Shown here: one piece after another, positions 1-10,706 of the stretch
How positions within the stretch are numbered: position 1 is the first letter of the stretch
Layout: every line of letters starts with the position of its first letter
Assembly (NCBI GenBank): GCA_014281115.1
Contig: JACONQ010000013.1
Coordinates: 734,501-798,500 of the forward strand
Source of the DNA: Laburnicola sp. R22_1
Taxonomy: Eukaryota; Ascomycota; Dothideomycetes; Pleosporales; Didymosphaeriaceae
DNA length: 64,000 bases
Reading direction: 5' to 3'
Translations under genes and position numbers: made by a program
Notes under the pieces: generated by a model
Database searches by the model: none
What the model was told of the DNA's origin: nothing
The model's input: the letters and a program-made list of their open reading frames with translations, nothing else

Positions 1-346
1 GCCCGAGTCCATTCCTCCCTCCATTGCTTTGCAGGGCTCCGCGAAGGTCGATTGCGTGGCGCTGTGGTTCTTTTGCATGAAGACGAACTCGACCATGTCG
101 CCCATGTTTGCGGTGATGGATTCGGGGGAGAATCCCAATACGGGTGCCATTCCGGTTTCAACGGGCTTCAATCCACCAACGGTGACCTTGGTGCTGTTAG
201 TCTTTGATTCTGATCTGATGGCTAACGATGGAGCTACTTACGGTATGTACCATGGGGCCGTCTGATGCTTGAGGCGCGAGGCTCATGACTTGCATCTGGG
301 CGGCAGCGAGGCTGGCTGCCAGCGGTAGTGCCCAAATATACTTCAT
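1..346 (-). CDS. Secreted cupredoxin-domain protein, N-terminal part (cut by window edge)
   Basis: The start is the ATG at 346. Exon 1 (346-242, 35 codons) encodes a signal peptide (MKYIWALPLAASLAAAQ). A 55-nt intron (241-187, GTAAGT...CACCAAG with a CTAAC branch point) joins in phase 0 to exon 2 (186 to beyond base 1). Exon 2 reads GDMVEFVFMQKNHSATQST then FAEPC, the blue-copper-like fold opening seen in many fungal extracellular serine-rich or GPI-anchored cupredoxin proteins: a hydrophobic strand, an N-H pair and a following Cys. In that family the His and Cys are candidate copper ligands. The rest of the domain and any Ser-rich or GPI tail lie outside the window, so copper binding and anchoring cannot be judged. 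The role is unknown; an extracellular location is inferred from the signal peptide. Confidence 0.8.
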
Positions 347-1160
347 TATGACTAGAGTTCTGGTTGTCGTGAAAGAACGAAGCGCCTGCACTGCAGACAA
401 AGGTAATTAACTGGGGATGTCGTCGAAGATAAAGATCGAAAGGCACGCGATGAGGTCCGGCTCAATAACAGTGGAGTGAAGCGAAAACCAGAAGGGAAGA
501 GAATGAAATGGTTTGGCACCGGTCCGACACAGTTAAGGGGGATAGATAGAAGAGCAGTAAGTGGAACGGGTCAGGAATACCCACTACCTTTATTCATTGC
601 ATGAAATTAGGAGTCTGGCGCCGCAAACCTACTGCACACGCGCCGAAACATCACCCCCCTTCGGCTTGGCAGAAGCCGGTAAGTGCGCAAGAGCCGCTTG
701 CAAAAATGGACTGATTTTACTGAGGCAAAGACGCATGGTGGGTGTGGCGCTCGTGTCTGACGCCCGTAGTGTACGAGATGGGTTCGAACGTGTCTCGAAA
801 GTGTCGCAGATCCGTCTCGCTTCCCACCCCGCGTACCCCGTTTTAGCCGACACCTTGGACACCAAGCATTTGGCGAGCTCGCGCACGGCGCAGACGAGTG
901 CGTGTGCCTGGACGAAAAGGAACCCGAAGACTGCACCTGCATGAAGCGCTGAGGCAAAAACGAATCTCGCCGCCTCAGCATCCGAAGTCGTGAGGCACGA
1001 GCTGTTTGTTCCCCGTTAGCAACGCTGTGGATACGAGCCCACGTTGTCCACCCCTGATTGGCCCAGCCCCCCACTGGACGGACTACCAACCCTTTCCAGA
1101 CAATCAAACACATCGCACTTTTGCTTTCCTTTTGCTTTCGCACTGTTTCTAGCCTTACCG
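347..1160. other. Intergenic, upstream of the cupredoxin gene and downstream of the SMN gene
   Basis: Open frames on both strands here have no start context, splice structure or recognisable motif. They read as chance frames in GC-balanced DNA. It presumably holds the promoter of the minus-strand cupredoxin gene and the 3' end of the SMN transcript. No repeat was seen. Confidence 0.6.
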
Positions 1161-1932
1161 TCACTGTTGGTTCTGCGACGGCCCATTGTCCGTCACTGCC
1201 TGCTGCTGCCCAGTCACCAAGCCCGTGTAGTAGCCGGCATAATACCACGACATGATCAGATTCTTCATGTTCTCGTCTTCAACTGCCAACAAGTCAGTCA
1301 TGTTTCACGCCAAGTGTTTTGTTCTAGGCGTGTGATTCGGCTGATGTCCATCCGGGGCGCGTCCTTACCTGAACGGAGAAGAGCCTGCGGCATCGAAGCG
1401 AACAGACCCCCTTCATGCGGCATCTCTGTTTCTGTTGGCCTTGCCGTTTCTTGGTGGCCGGGTGTTGTTCGTTCCTGCCTCAGGTCAGGTACCCATTCGC
1501 CTTGGCTGTCAAAGTGTCAAGTCTTACATTTGCATGCGTCCCGCTCAGACCAGCTACTCCTTTGACCTCAACGTGCTCCTCAGACAGGGCGGCTTCGGCA
1601 GGATCCGCGTCATTCTTCGGATCTGCACCAGATTTAGTGTCCTCTGCTTCCATCAGATCCCCATGGTCCCTGTGGCCGTCAGTTGTCATTCAGGCTTAGA
1701 GCTATCGCCCTACTCTCGGAGCTGTTTCAGCTCGTCTGCACTCAAGACATCCTCCAAGCGCCCCCCTGATTTAGAAATGCTATGATATTTCTATTTTCGA
1801 TCAGCGCCCTACTCCCGTTTGCTGGTGAGTTAACAGACTGACCTGGTATTCGGCGACCGCCTCCTCCCAGGAGTTGATCAGGGCCGAGTCGTCCCAAGCA
1901 CTTCGATCGTCCAGGCTGATACCTGGCGCCAT
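1161..1932 (-). CDS. Survival motor neuron (SMN) homologue, snRNP assembly factor
   Basis: Five exons: 1932-1843, 1790-1714, 1669-1528, 1474-1369 and 1282-1161, giving 178 residues. Every junction is GT...AG and keeps the frame. The N-terminus has the Gemin2-binding helix (WDDSALINSWEEAVAEYQ, spliced directly to KYHSI). The C-terminus has the YG-box (MSWYYAGYYTG), the Tyr/Gly zipper used for SMN oligomerisation. The middle is a low-complexity acidic linker and there is no Tudor domain, as in the short SMN of fission yeast. In the known family SMN loads Sm proteins onto spliceosomal snRNA. I chose the ATG at 1932 because it lies twelve residues before the WDDSAL motif and the longer frame above it has no ATG. 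It is head-to-head with the nucleolar RRM gene at 2261. Short split exons make this gene easy to miss automatically. Confidence 0.9.
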
Positions 1933-2260
1933 GGCGTCGCGTTGCAGGTCCGGAAAGCTCGACAGGCAGGTGAGCTGAGCTGGCGACACTTCTGCTGGTC
2001 TCTACACGTATGCCTTATCCGGGGGGTGGACCACAACGTCGATGTCAACTAGGCTGTCGCAAGGGAGAGTCCAATGTCAGTTACCGTGTGGGTGCAGCTG
2101 CAGCTGCCATTCACTCTTTTCGGTTGATGCTCGGCCCACGCTAGCGCTAGCGTGTAAAAAGTGCGTGGCTCGAGCTCCTGCCCTCAACTTTTCCCACAGC
2201 AAACATCCCAACACCAACGCGCGACAAGCTCACCACGCAAAATTCGCCATCGCCGTCAAA
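1933..2260. promoter_or_regulatory. Divergent (bidirectional) promoter, SMN / Nop15-like
   Basis: These 328 bp separate two head-to-head starts (ATG at 1932 on minus, ATG at 2261 on plus). No clear TATA box was seen. Both neighbours act in RNP biogenesis, so co-regulation from this interval is plausible but inferred. Confidence 0.5.
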
Positions 2261-4070
2261 ATGGCTGCTGCAGAATCGCACAACAAGAAGCGCAAGGGTG
2301 CGTATTCCACCAGCCATTGACGTGGCACACGCCGTACTGACCGCTGCCCGCAGTCGCGACCGAGTCGCACCCCAAAGCGAAGAAGGCGCGAAAATCCGAC
2401 GACGGTGCTGCAACGCAGGACGAGCCTACCAAGGCTTCCCAGCTTCCTGCCGAACCTACCTCCTCCCACTCTGCCAAGCCGAAGCGCAAGCGCAAGCAAG
2501 CCGCCGACTTTTTCTCCGACGATGAAACTCCAGCAGAGGTCGAGCCCGCCGTCGAGCCTGCCAAATCGAAGAAGACGAAGAAGAGCAAAGCTGCTGAGCC
2601 AGCCAATGGCGACGAGGTGGACATGGCCGTTGCGCCTGTAGAAGTTGCCGAAGTGAAGGGGAAGTCCAAGAAGGCGAAGAAAGGCAAGAAGCCTACGTCT
2701 GACACGGCGGTTGTCCCCGAGATCGAGGCTGTTGATGTGTCTGTAGAAGCTCCTGAGGCGAAGGATGAGTCTAAGAAGGGAGCGAAGAAAGGAAAAAAAG
2801 TTGCCGCTGACGAGATCGTGGCCGTGCTGGAGACTGTGCCAGAAACCCAGACCACCACGACGAAGAAGTCGAAGAAGAACAAGCAAAAAAAACATGCTAA
2901 CGCATCGGAGACAGAGAAGGTTACCGAGGACGTCTCTGAATTGGTAACCGAGAAGGAGCCCAAGCACGGAAAGAAGTCGAAGAAGGAAGAGCAAGCGCCC
3001 AAGGAAGAGATTGAGGAAGTTGCTGTAGCGGAGGATAGCGCTAACGAGGATGAAGGTCTAGACAATCAGACGGCTGCCCTACTAGCTGGATTCGAGAGTG
3101 ATCGGGACGAGAGCGATCTTGAGAAGGAGGATGAGGACTTCGACGATGACGCCCTACCGAACCTGAGCAAGAAGAAGCGCAAAGAGTTGGAACAGGTCCG
3201 GACTGATGCCGAGCCAGGTGTCATCTATCTTGGGTGAGATTGTCCGGTCATTGCTTCTGTTCTAGACTAACGTCCTTCAGCCGCATTCCCCACGGTTTCT
3301 TCGAACCTCAGATGAAGAAGTACTTCTCCCAGTTTGGCACTGTCACTCGTCTGCGCCTCTCCCGCAACAAGAAGACGGGTGCCTCCAAGCACTATGCCTT
3401 TGTCGAGTTCGCCAACGCCGATGTCGCCAATATCGTTGCTCAAACGATGCATAACTACCTTATGTTCGGTCACATCCTTCAATGCCGTGTCATACCGTCC
3501 GAGCAGGTCCATGCGGAGCTGTTCAAGGGCGCAAATGAACGCTTCAAGGTTGATCCACGAAACAAGAAGGCCGGAAACGCTATGGCTCGAGGTGCTGAGC
3601 GTGAGGTGTGGGAGAAGAGGGTGGAACGTGAGAATAAGAAAAGGACTGGCAAAGCTAAGGGACTAGAGGAGGAGTTCGGCTATGCCCTCAACGCGCCCGC
3701 CGTCAAAGCTGTTGGCTCGGTACCCCAGAACGCACCCGCCGTGGAGGATGGTCCTACACAGCAATTGCTCACTGAGGGAGAGGTGAGCTACCCAAGTTCA
3801 TGTACAGTGTGTATGAACAAAATACTAATATTGCATGTCTAGGATGCCTTGGAGCGCGAGGTCCCTAAGAAGAAGAACAAGAAAAACAAGGGAAAGAAGC
3901 GCAAGTCCGATGTTGTGCCGGAAGCCGCCGCCGAGCCTGAGGTGTCGGCACCGACGTCTAAGGAGGCGAAGGAAGCCGCCGCCGACGCTGTTCCAGATAG
4001 GAAGCGCAAGGCCACTCCGGCTGCGCAGAACGGCACGGGTCCGAAGAAGGCGAAGAAGGCTAAGGCTTGA
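2261..4070 (+). CDS. Nucleolar RRM protein of the Nop15 / NIFK family (60S ribosome biogenesis)
   Basis: Four exons: 2261-2297, 2354-3233, 3281-3782 and 3843-4070, in frame throughout, 548 residues. The first ~295 residues are a highly charged Lys/Glu/Ala-rich region with clusters such as KKAKKGKK and KRKRK, typical nucleolar localisation sequence. A single RRM follows (VIYLGRIPHGFFEPQMKKYF with RNP2 at its start, then KHYAFVEFANADVA as RNP1). Next comes the conserved Nop15/NIFK extension around LQCRVIPSEQVH and LFKGAN, then a basic KKAKKAKA tail. In yeast, Nop15 binds pre-rRNA at ITS2 in pre-60S particles; the same role is inferred. The long acidic/basic N-terminal region makes the protein larger than yeast Nop15 but is usual in filamentous fungi. 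A fully open antisense frame (2256-3065) is a shadow of the Lys-rich coding strand. Confidence 0.88.
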
Positions 4071-4469
4071 AAATGTTTCGTGTACATTCATCCCACGACC
4101 CATTTGTAGTCTAAAGACTGCAAGGATGGCTCATATCATGATGATTCCAGGGACATGATTACGACGAGAAATACGCAGGACCAGTGCGTCCAGAGGTGCG
4201 AAACAAAACTATGTCTCGTGTTCAATAGCGATAACTCTAGTTCGTTATGTAGCAGCTACCGATGAGCGCATAATAGCATTCTGTGTCTATATTACATCCT
4301 GTTAATTGTCGAGTCAAGGGACTTGGCGCACCCTTTGGTGCATGCACGGTAGAACGCTTTCAGGGGCTATCATTTGCTTACTTACTTCGTGACTTGTGAG
4401 AAAATATAATGTGGTAGGTTTCGTTGCATGTGGCCAACACGAGAGGGCGTTGAGCTTTGGATGGTATAA
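4071..4469. other. Intergenic, convergent 3' ends
   Basis: This lies between the stop of the RRM gene and the stop of the minus-strand hydrolase relic. No ORF or repeat is supported. Confidence 0.6.
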
Positions 4470-5402
4470 TCACGACTTCTGGCACTCACTCAACCAAACT
4501 CCCAACTCAACACCTAGCTGCGCTGATTGATCATACATGACAAGATGTCCCACATCCTCAATAACCACCATCTCAGCCGCCCCTAACGCATCGCCCAACT
4601 TCTCAGCAGTCTCCACCCCTACCCACTGATCCTGTGCCCCCCAAAACAATCTTCACCGGCGCCTCGTTCCCAACCTCCTTATACCTCCCCTCCACCTCCT
4701 CTGTACTCCTCCACCCAGCCTGACACAACTGCCTCATAAACCCCTCCTTCCCCGCCTCCCGCAACCACGGCTCCTTCAACACTCATCGTCTCCTTCCCTA
4801 GTTTCCCAACCGCAGCATCGCGAATATAACTCTCCAGAATGCCTTCTCAAACTACGTCTGGTAGTTTGAGAAAGTGGACGGGATCCGCTTTCACAACGTC
4901 AAACCGCGTGTTCCCAAACGGACGAATGGCTACAACATCCATCAGGCAGAGACTCGCGTACGCGCATCCATCCATGCAATAGGTACGCTCTCAGACTCAT
5001 CAATCCCCCCGTGTTCATGTGCTATGACATGCGGTTTCCGGCCTCCCCGGCTTCTTTCCCAAGTCTTGAAGAGCGCAGCCAAGTCAGCGGTTTGGCGGGC
5101 TACATCGGCGTCGAGCGCGCTGACTTCGTCGGCGGGGTGGAACGTTGTGCCTGGGAGGGCTTCTTCGGGGGGCGAGGAGCCGAAGCCGGGGTTGTCGAAG
5201 AGGTACACGTGGTATTCGCGGGAGAGGGAGAGGGCGTAGGGAGTCCAGACGCGGGAGGACCAGGGGGTGCCGTGGAGGAAGGGAGGGGTGGGGAGGTGGG
5301 GAAGCCGAGGGATTGCCATTTTAGGGTGTAGGTGTGGGTTGGGGTGTGGTGGGTGAATGTTTCTGTGGGCGTAATAGTGTTGTTTTTAGGGTTAAAGGGC
5401 AT
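4470..5402 (-). pseudogene. Alpha/beta-hydrolase pseudogene
   Basis: Conserved hydrolase pieces lie in order but in different frames. From the ATG at 5402 one frame reads to LKWQSLGFPTS. A shift near 5290 gives HGTPWSSRVWTPYA (oxyanion-hole HG) and LFDNPGFGSS. Then comes KPHVIAHEHGG, the nucleophile-elbow region. Beyond that the frame shifts again near 4990. Toward 4600-4480 it gives GVETAEKLGDAL, VIEDVGHLVMYD (catalytic His region) and a TGA at 4472-4470. At least three frame breaks are needed and no plausible introns rescue them, so I call it dead. The family would be an epoxide hydrolase or haloalkane-dehalogenase-like enzyme of unknown substrate. A 25-bp minisatellite starts immediately upstream of its 5' end. 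Confidence 0.72.
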
Positions 5403-5460
5403 AGTTAGGGGTGTGGGGTTGTTGGTTGTAGAGAGGTTGATTTTGGGGTGTGGTGTTCCA

Positions 5461-5568
5461 GGGAGGAATGAATATTGGAAGTTCAAGGAGGAATGAATAT
5501 TGGAAGTTCAAGGAGGAATGAATATTGGAAGTTCAAGGAGGAATGAATATTGGAAGTTCAAGGAGGAA
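5461..5568. repeat. 25-bp minisatellite, about 4.3 copies
   Basis: Period 25, unit AGGAGGAATGAATATTGGAA plus GTTCA. Copies start at 5461, 5486, 5511 and 5536, with a partial fifth from 5561. Copies 2-4 are identical and the first differs by one base, so the expansion is recent. It lies just 5' of the hydrolase pseudogene. Confidence 0.95.
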
Positions 5569-5572
5569 CGGC

Positions 5573-5663
5573 GTAGACTTCATAATATCAGGAAGAGAAA
5601 CATCGCAGACCTTTTGGTATACGGTACAACGCCGTAAGGGAAAGCTGTGGTAGACTTTATATA
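5573..5663 (+). repeat. Dispersed 60-bp hairpin repeat, copy A, with flanking duplication
   Basis: The core is 5589-5649, beginning CAGGAAGAGAAACATCGCAG and ending GGGAAAGCTGTG. The left flank (5573-5588) and right flank (from 5650) both read GTAGACTT(C)ATA, an imperfect duplication of about 14-16 bp. A small hairpin TACGG...CCGTA sits at 5630-5646. It is about 95% identical to copy B at 39913-39972 and more distant from the copies at 47906, 57162 and 60803. Confidence 0.8.
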
Positions 5664-6431
5664 CTCTGCAGGACCTACACCTGAGGACTGTTTAGTGGAG
5701 CTTGGAATAGAGAGCTATCTTTGCGAACGGCCGTAAACGTGGGGATCGAATCCTCTTTACCAACGTATCGACGTCATTCTGGTTGCTGATTGGCTACTTC
5801 TAGGGCACGCTCGACCGCTGATTGGATACTTGGTGAGCATGCAAATAGAAGCACTTAACATCATCGGTAAAGACATCAGATCAATAATTTTTCTAGCCGC
5901 AGAACCTGCGAGAGATATCTCCTACAGATAATTAATAGTAAAGGTGGGGTGATGGGAGAATAGGGCGATGGGACGAACCTTGGAAGGCTCCTTCTACTAT
6001 TCTAAAAATTTATTCTTCCAAGGGACAGCCTTCCAACGTAAGAGGAACAAAGTGTCTTAGACAACGAAAGACTGTGATAGTTGAGTATAAGCTCAAGCGG
6101 TACTGAAAACCTTGTGATTGAATCTCTAGCTTGGGTATGTTTCTCGACCGGTGGTAAACTCCCTGTGCCGTGGCGCTGAAAGTGACAGGAGCTTTTGGGG
6201 CTAATACGTGAGATGTCTAGGATTCCCGGTGGTTGAACAGGTAACCTTCAATACGTCACCCTCAACAGCTCAACTATGATAAGTAGCGCAGTAACGCAGT
6301 CAGGTCGGCGGTAGCTGGATGGTCATCGTGCGTATTACTCTTTTATTCTCTACCTTCACATTCCTGTTCTACCATAGGTATTTCGCCACCGGTCCCAATA
6401 CTCTAGGGAACATTTATCACGAAGGCGAAAA
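5664..6431. other. Intergenic, no gene seen
   Basis: Fairly AT-rich sequence with no supported ORF. A short inverted repeat (GGAAGGCT near 5980 and AGCCTTCC near 6030) could be a small hairpin or the ends of a mini-element; I cannot decide. Confidence 0.5.
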
Positions 6432-7682
6432 TTAGACAGCAGGTGCTTTGATGTCAAGTAACATGCAAGCCGTCTTGTCCCTGTTGTCGCACTGGAAAAC
6501 CCGGATGGCGTAAACATACAGGTTCCCGAGAGCTTCCTTATGCTGGATCAGGAAGTACGCAATACCGACACTGTTCGGAGCCCCTGTCAACAATCAGCCC
6601 ACCAGTTTCATCAATCAACCAAGCAGTGAAAAGCTAAGGCATACCCAACAGCGCTTTTGCCTCCTCAGAAGTATCGGTAAGAAACAGAGATCCAGGCCAT
6701 GGCAGCAAAGGCTGGTGCGTGTCCTCTAGTGCGCGCGCAATCGTCACTAAGGTTGGGACATTGGTGATGCTGAGCGAGAAGAAGTAGTTGACGTTCTTGA
6801 GACGGTCTGGGTCGCCATTCGAGGCGAGGGTCCACATTCCCCACGAGATATCAGACGATCTAGAGAGTTTCGGGAGTTGGTCGTCTGGGATGGGAATTCG
6901 GAGCTCTACGCCGGCGTGCTTTGGGCTTTTGCGGTCTTGAGCTATTATGTCTGGTGCATCTGTCAGTCCCTGTACCGAGATGGTATGTACTTAGGCGCTC
7001 GTTGGGTTGATCTCAATCGACTGGCATGACATGAATCGCAAGTTCAGGAGAGGGGGTGAATTACCTCCTTCGGCAGAGTTGATGGGATACCCGAAGCGCG
7101 CACCCGTCACTCGATACTCTTTGCCGCCCTGCTGGTAGTGTTGTTCCTCCAACGGAATGTAGTGTCCATTCACATCCTTCAGTTGTGGATCCCCGTGCGT
7201 CACATACATGAGGCCATTGCGGCCACCCCGAGAGACAACTTTGTCCGAGACTCCAAGTCCCCGCAGCGCATTTCCAATGCCCCAGAAACGGTCGAAGTCC
7301 CCCCACTCTGGGCCCATGAGCTTCTCGGTCTGGTGAGCGTAGTATCCCCAGTCTCGGAACAATTCTGTGAGTAAGAAACCGATTAGCAGACTGGGGAGCT
7401 GAATGGATAGTATAAATACTCACGGGGGAAGTTCGCCCACTCGCTCTTTGCAGATGATCGTGGCGGGTTGAAAAGTCGGCCAGCAGTGCCATCGTCTTTG
7501 AACATGGCATCCACGAGCTGACTACCTTTGCAGTAGTGCGCTTCCCAGAGGGTGTCATCGGCAGCAGGCGGAAGCTGTGGGAGGATAGGCTCGCCGCGTC
7601 CAGCGCGACGATGGCGGGATTCAGCTGGCCCGCAGAACACGAGAGCGAGGCTAACCCATGAAATAGCTATGATGAACCTCAT
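6432..7682 (-). CDS. Secreted protein of unknown function (341 aa)
   Basis: Four exons: 7682-7424, 7364-7065, 6959-6645 and 6583-6432. Three GT...AG introns all preserve phase 1. The N-terminus is a signal peptide (MRFIIAISWVSLALVFCG) followed by RHRRAGRG, a possible Kex2 site. The body is hydrophilic with conserved-looking blocks (WGDFDRFWGIGNALRGLGVS, SRGGRNGLMYVTHGDPQL, ISWGMWTLASNGDPDRL) and ends LLDIKAPAV-stop. I do not recognise an enzyme family; the pattern suggests an uncharacterised secreted protein. No transmembrane segment is seen after the signal. Intron 2 (7064-6960) is 105 nt, the longest in this gene. Stop is TAA at 6434-6432. Confidence 0.8.
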
Positions 7683-9031
7683 ATTGACGGAATGGATTGG
7701 TTGTTTGTTTTTGCGCAGAACAAGCGTACTGATTCAACTGTTGATAGGTTTAGGCCTTCTCAGCGCACTCCAGATGTCGTCTAGCCCCAAAAGTTTCACC
7801 TCTCCACTATAAAAGCGTGGAGGCACGTTTGGAATCTATTAGTAAGCAGGTATAGTGATAGAAATGTGCGAAATACCTAGTGACTACTGCTTTATTTAAA
7901 CAATAATATCCTTTTGTCGAACGCACTGCCCCGCAATACAGAATAAATGTGAAATCAATGAAATATTTGTTCCGACCTAATAAGACCAGCCAGATTACAC
8001 GTTGAACTGTGTGGCTTCTTGAAATGGTATTTTTGCCCCTATTTCACCTCGATATCTTGTCAATGCCACCCTGCGCAATCTCCAGTCGACCACACTACGC
8101 AGCTCTAAGCCCTTTGACATAAACTATATATATACTCAAAATTTAGCTTACTAAAAGACTCTTCATCCCTGGATTTAGAATTCTTCACAATATGTCGGCA
8201 GATGCTTCATTGATTGTCCGGCATTCCTCACTGACGAGCTTGGCCTGGGTAGCTAGCCCAGCTCCCGAGATGTGATAGAAACGATAGAAACGGATATGAA
8301 TAAATAAACAGATGGACATGGCAATTGCCTCTCTCTTCCTGATTAAGAGAGTTAATACCATATATACGTTAGAATACAAAACCATCCACATTAAAAACAA
8401 AACGCAGATTCAACCGAATACAAATCCCCAAAGAAGTACACAAAAAACAAAACAAAGCAAAACAAACCGTGCATCCGCTCCCCTCGCAAGCGCGATCCCC
8501 ATCTCCATCGCCATATCCTCCCCGAGTTCAAACACATCTGTCTGTCGTAAAGTTCCCGAAGCTACGTACGTTCTATGTATGTATATATCTAACCTTGTTC
8601 TGCGCATGCACTACCTGTTTAGTGAGACGCTGGGATGTTATCTGTTACAAACCTTCTTTAGACCACGAATGAATCGCGGAGATGGTAAAACTTGCTACGC
8701 CTAACTGTTTGCGGTTGATTCTGACTGCGCCATTTTACTTAGTATTTTGGCTCGTAAACTTTAGTTGTGCTGGTAAGTCTTATAATGTGTAAAAGGTTGA
8801 GTTGACTGTCATATAAACGGATATAATGAACAAATAAACTCCCAATCTCCATCTCGGGCGACACGAGCGCAAGAACGAATTAATTATATAACACCAGGCC
8901 ACACACCACCCGCACGCCACGAATGAAATGTTTCAAAACCTCAGGCCAATCTGACGTGAGAACCACGGCTGCGACAAAAGTGGGGTGACCTGCCCGGCAC
9001 TCCACATGTCCTCCGAGCGCACTACCCCGCG
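7683..9031. other. Long intergenic region, no gene seen
   Basis: AT-rich patches (for example 7860-8160 and 8680-8900) and only short chance frames. No repeat family was matched within the window. A TATAAAAG at 7808-7815 faces right, but no gene follows. Confidence 0.5.
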
Positions 9032-9309
9032 AAACTGCCTATAGCGGCAATTTTTAGAAACCGTAGATTGCAGCGGGACTGGCGGACATAGATGTGAAAG
9101 CCAGTCGGCAGCTCGGCCGGGTATACTGCGCCGCTCGGCGCCGGTGCACCCGCCGGTATGGTGCTCTGCGAAGAGAAGGCAAACTGCCTATTTAGGCAAT
9201 TCGCGGATAGTGTGGATTGTGGTAGGAAGGTAGGTGGGATCAACAAACCGAACGCAAACTGCCTATTCGGGCAATTCGCGGATGGTGTGGATTGTAGCAG
9301 GAAGGTAGA
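9032..9309 (+). repeat. Direct repeats with palindromic TGCCTA..GGCA cores
   Basis: Two units 75 bp apart start at 9181 and 9256. Each has AACTGCCTA(TTT or TTC)(A or G)GGCAATTCGCGGAT, then GTGTGGATTGT and GGAAGGTA. A diverged third unit lies at about 9032 (AACTGCCTATAGCGGCAATT). The core TGCCTATTTAGGCA is palindromic, with variable centre bases but a conserved stem. Confidence 0.75.
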
Positions 9310-9679
9310 ACGGGGTGCAGGTGCGCTAATCCTCCTCAGGCCACGCGCTCCGCCCGGCGGGGTGGTACGACGTCCAGTACCAGTGTACCACCCTCACGCC
9401 ACGCTCATCGCATCGTACGACGAACCATTTCGGCCGGATTTTCTCTCGCTGTGCTCGAATTTAGGCCATGGAACCCCGAAGGAGAGCAGGGGACCGTGTT
9501 CATAAAGTGCGCTGCTGGGAACGCGTTTGCGTATTCGCTATTTCGTCTGCTTTGCACCTCTCGACCGCATCTTGCTTGTCCTCGTAAAACCTCAAGTTCG
9601 TGTGTATCGCTGAAAGTTTGGAATCCCGTATGCGAAGAAGTGTATATTGGACAAGATGTCTACTTGTTATCGTCGGCCG
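9310..9679. other. Upstream region of the protoglobin gene
   Basis: Contains the presumed promoter. No ORF, TATA box or repeat is supported. Confidence 0.45.
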
Positions 9680-10706
9680 ATGCAGCATTTTGACAGGAGG
9701 GAACTGTACACCAATCTAGAAACGAGGGTGCAGTATTTGCACTCGTTTCTCGACTTTAGTACGCGTATGTATAGCTTCGTGCCTTGCGTCCGCGACCGGG
9801 TTACTGAGATGAGTACTTAGGCGACATCGAAGCTCTCACAACGGGTGCCAAGTACATCAAAGCCCTCATCCCCGCGCTGGTCAACATCGTGTACAAGAAA
9901 TTGCTGCAATACGACATCACAGCGCGCACATTCGAGACGCGATCCACTTCCTATGAGGGACCTGTCGACATGAACTTGAGCGAAAGCTCGCCTCAAATCT
10001 TGCACCGGAAGATGTTTCTGCGCGCATATTTGCTGAAGCTGTGCAGTGATCCCACCAAGATGTAAGTTTTGTTGCAGTCATCGGATTCATGCGACGCAGA
10101 TGCTGACTGCCACACAGGGAGTACTGGGAATATCTGGACAAGGTCGGGATGATGCATGTTGGACAAGGGCGCGCGCACCCTCTGCACGTAGAATACCTTC
10201 ACATCGGCGTCACGCTATCCTTCATACAAGACGCCCTCACAGAAGCCATCCTCTCGCATCCGCGATTAAAGATGGACCGCAAAATCGCTCTCGTCAAGGC
10301 CTTGTCCAAGGTCATCTGGATCCAGAACGACCTCTTCGCCAAGTGGTATGTGTGCGACGGAGACGAGTTCAGCGAAGACCGGCTGGTGCCGGATATCGAG
10401 CCAGAAGGTTATCTGCACGGCAAGAAGATACTGCGCAGCAACAGCGACAGCGAAAGTGAGATCGAAGACGCCGACATGGCGACGGGGACCTGTCCTTTCA
10501 AGAACTTGATGTCGCCTGTAGCGAGTGGCCCACGTGTCAAGGCAAGCAGCCCCTTGAGCCCAAACTTCAAGCGAATGAGCCTAGACGAAAACGAGGCGGA
10601 TGCCGGAGCTGCTGAGAGAGGCCTTTCACCAAGTCCTATCCCGCCAGCGTCACCACCTTCGCTATTGTCGAGCGCGATACCGCGACCGGTGGCCGGCAGC
10701 GCGTAG
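9680..10706 (+). CDS. Fungal protoglobin-domain (globin-sensor fold) protein
   Basis: Three exons: 9680-9764, 9821-10061 and 10118-10706, 304 residues. The start ATG gives MQHFDRRELYTNLETRVQYL, the opening typical of fungal protoglobins. The globin-like domain spans about residues 1-195, with the family blocks DIEALTTGAKYIKALIP, YKKLLQYDITARTFETR, KMFLRAYLLKLCSDP, VGMMHVGQGRAHPLHVEYLH and KVIWIQNDLFAKWYV. By position in the family, the His within MMHVG or PLHVEY is a candidate heme ligand. The C-terminal ~100 residues are Ser/Pro-rich and disordered. Bacterial and archaeal relatives bind O2, CO or NO as sensors; the fungal function is unknown. There is no signal peptide, so a cytosolic location is inferred. 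Confidence 0.88.

Noticed and set aside
765..800. GGTTCGAAC, resembling a tRNA B box
   Set aside because: No pairing T-arm, no A box at the right distance and no acceptor stem. No tRNA was supported anywhere in the window.
607..1248. 213-residue minus-strand open frame
   Set aside because: It overlaps the last SMN exon in another frame, has no motif and lacks a plausible start context.
2230..3065. Long minus-strand frames (254 and 269 residues) opposite the Nop15-like gene
   Set aside because: Antisense shadows of a Lys/Glu-rich coding strand; the Leu/Phe/Ser content follows from that.
9032..9309. CRISPR-like array
   Set aside because: Eukaryotic context, only two good units, no uniform spacers and no cas genes.
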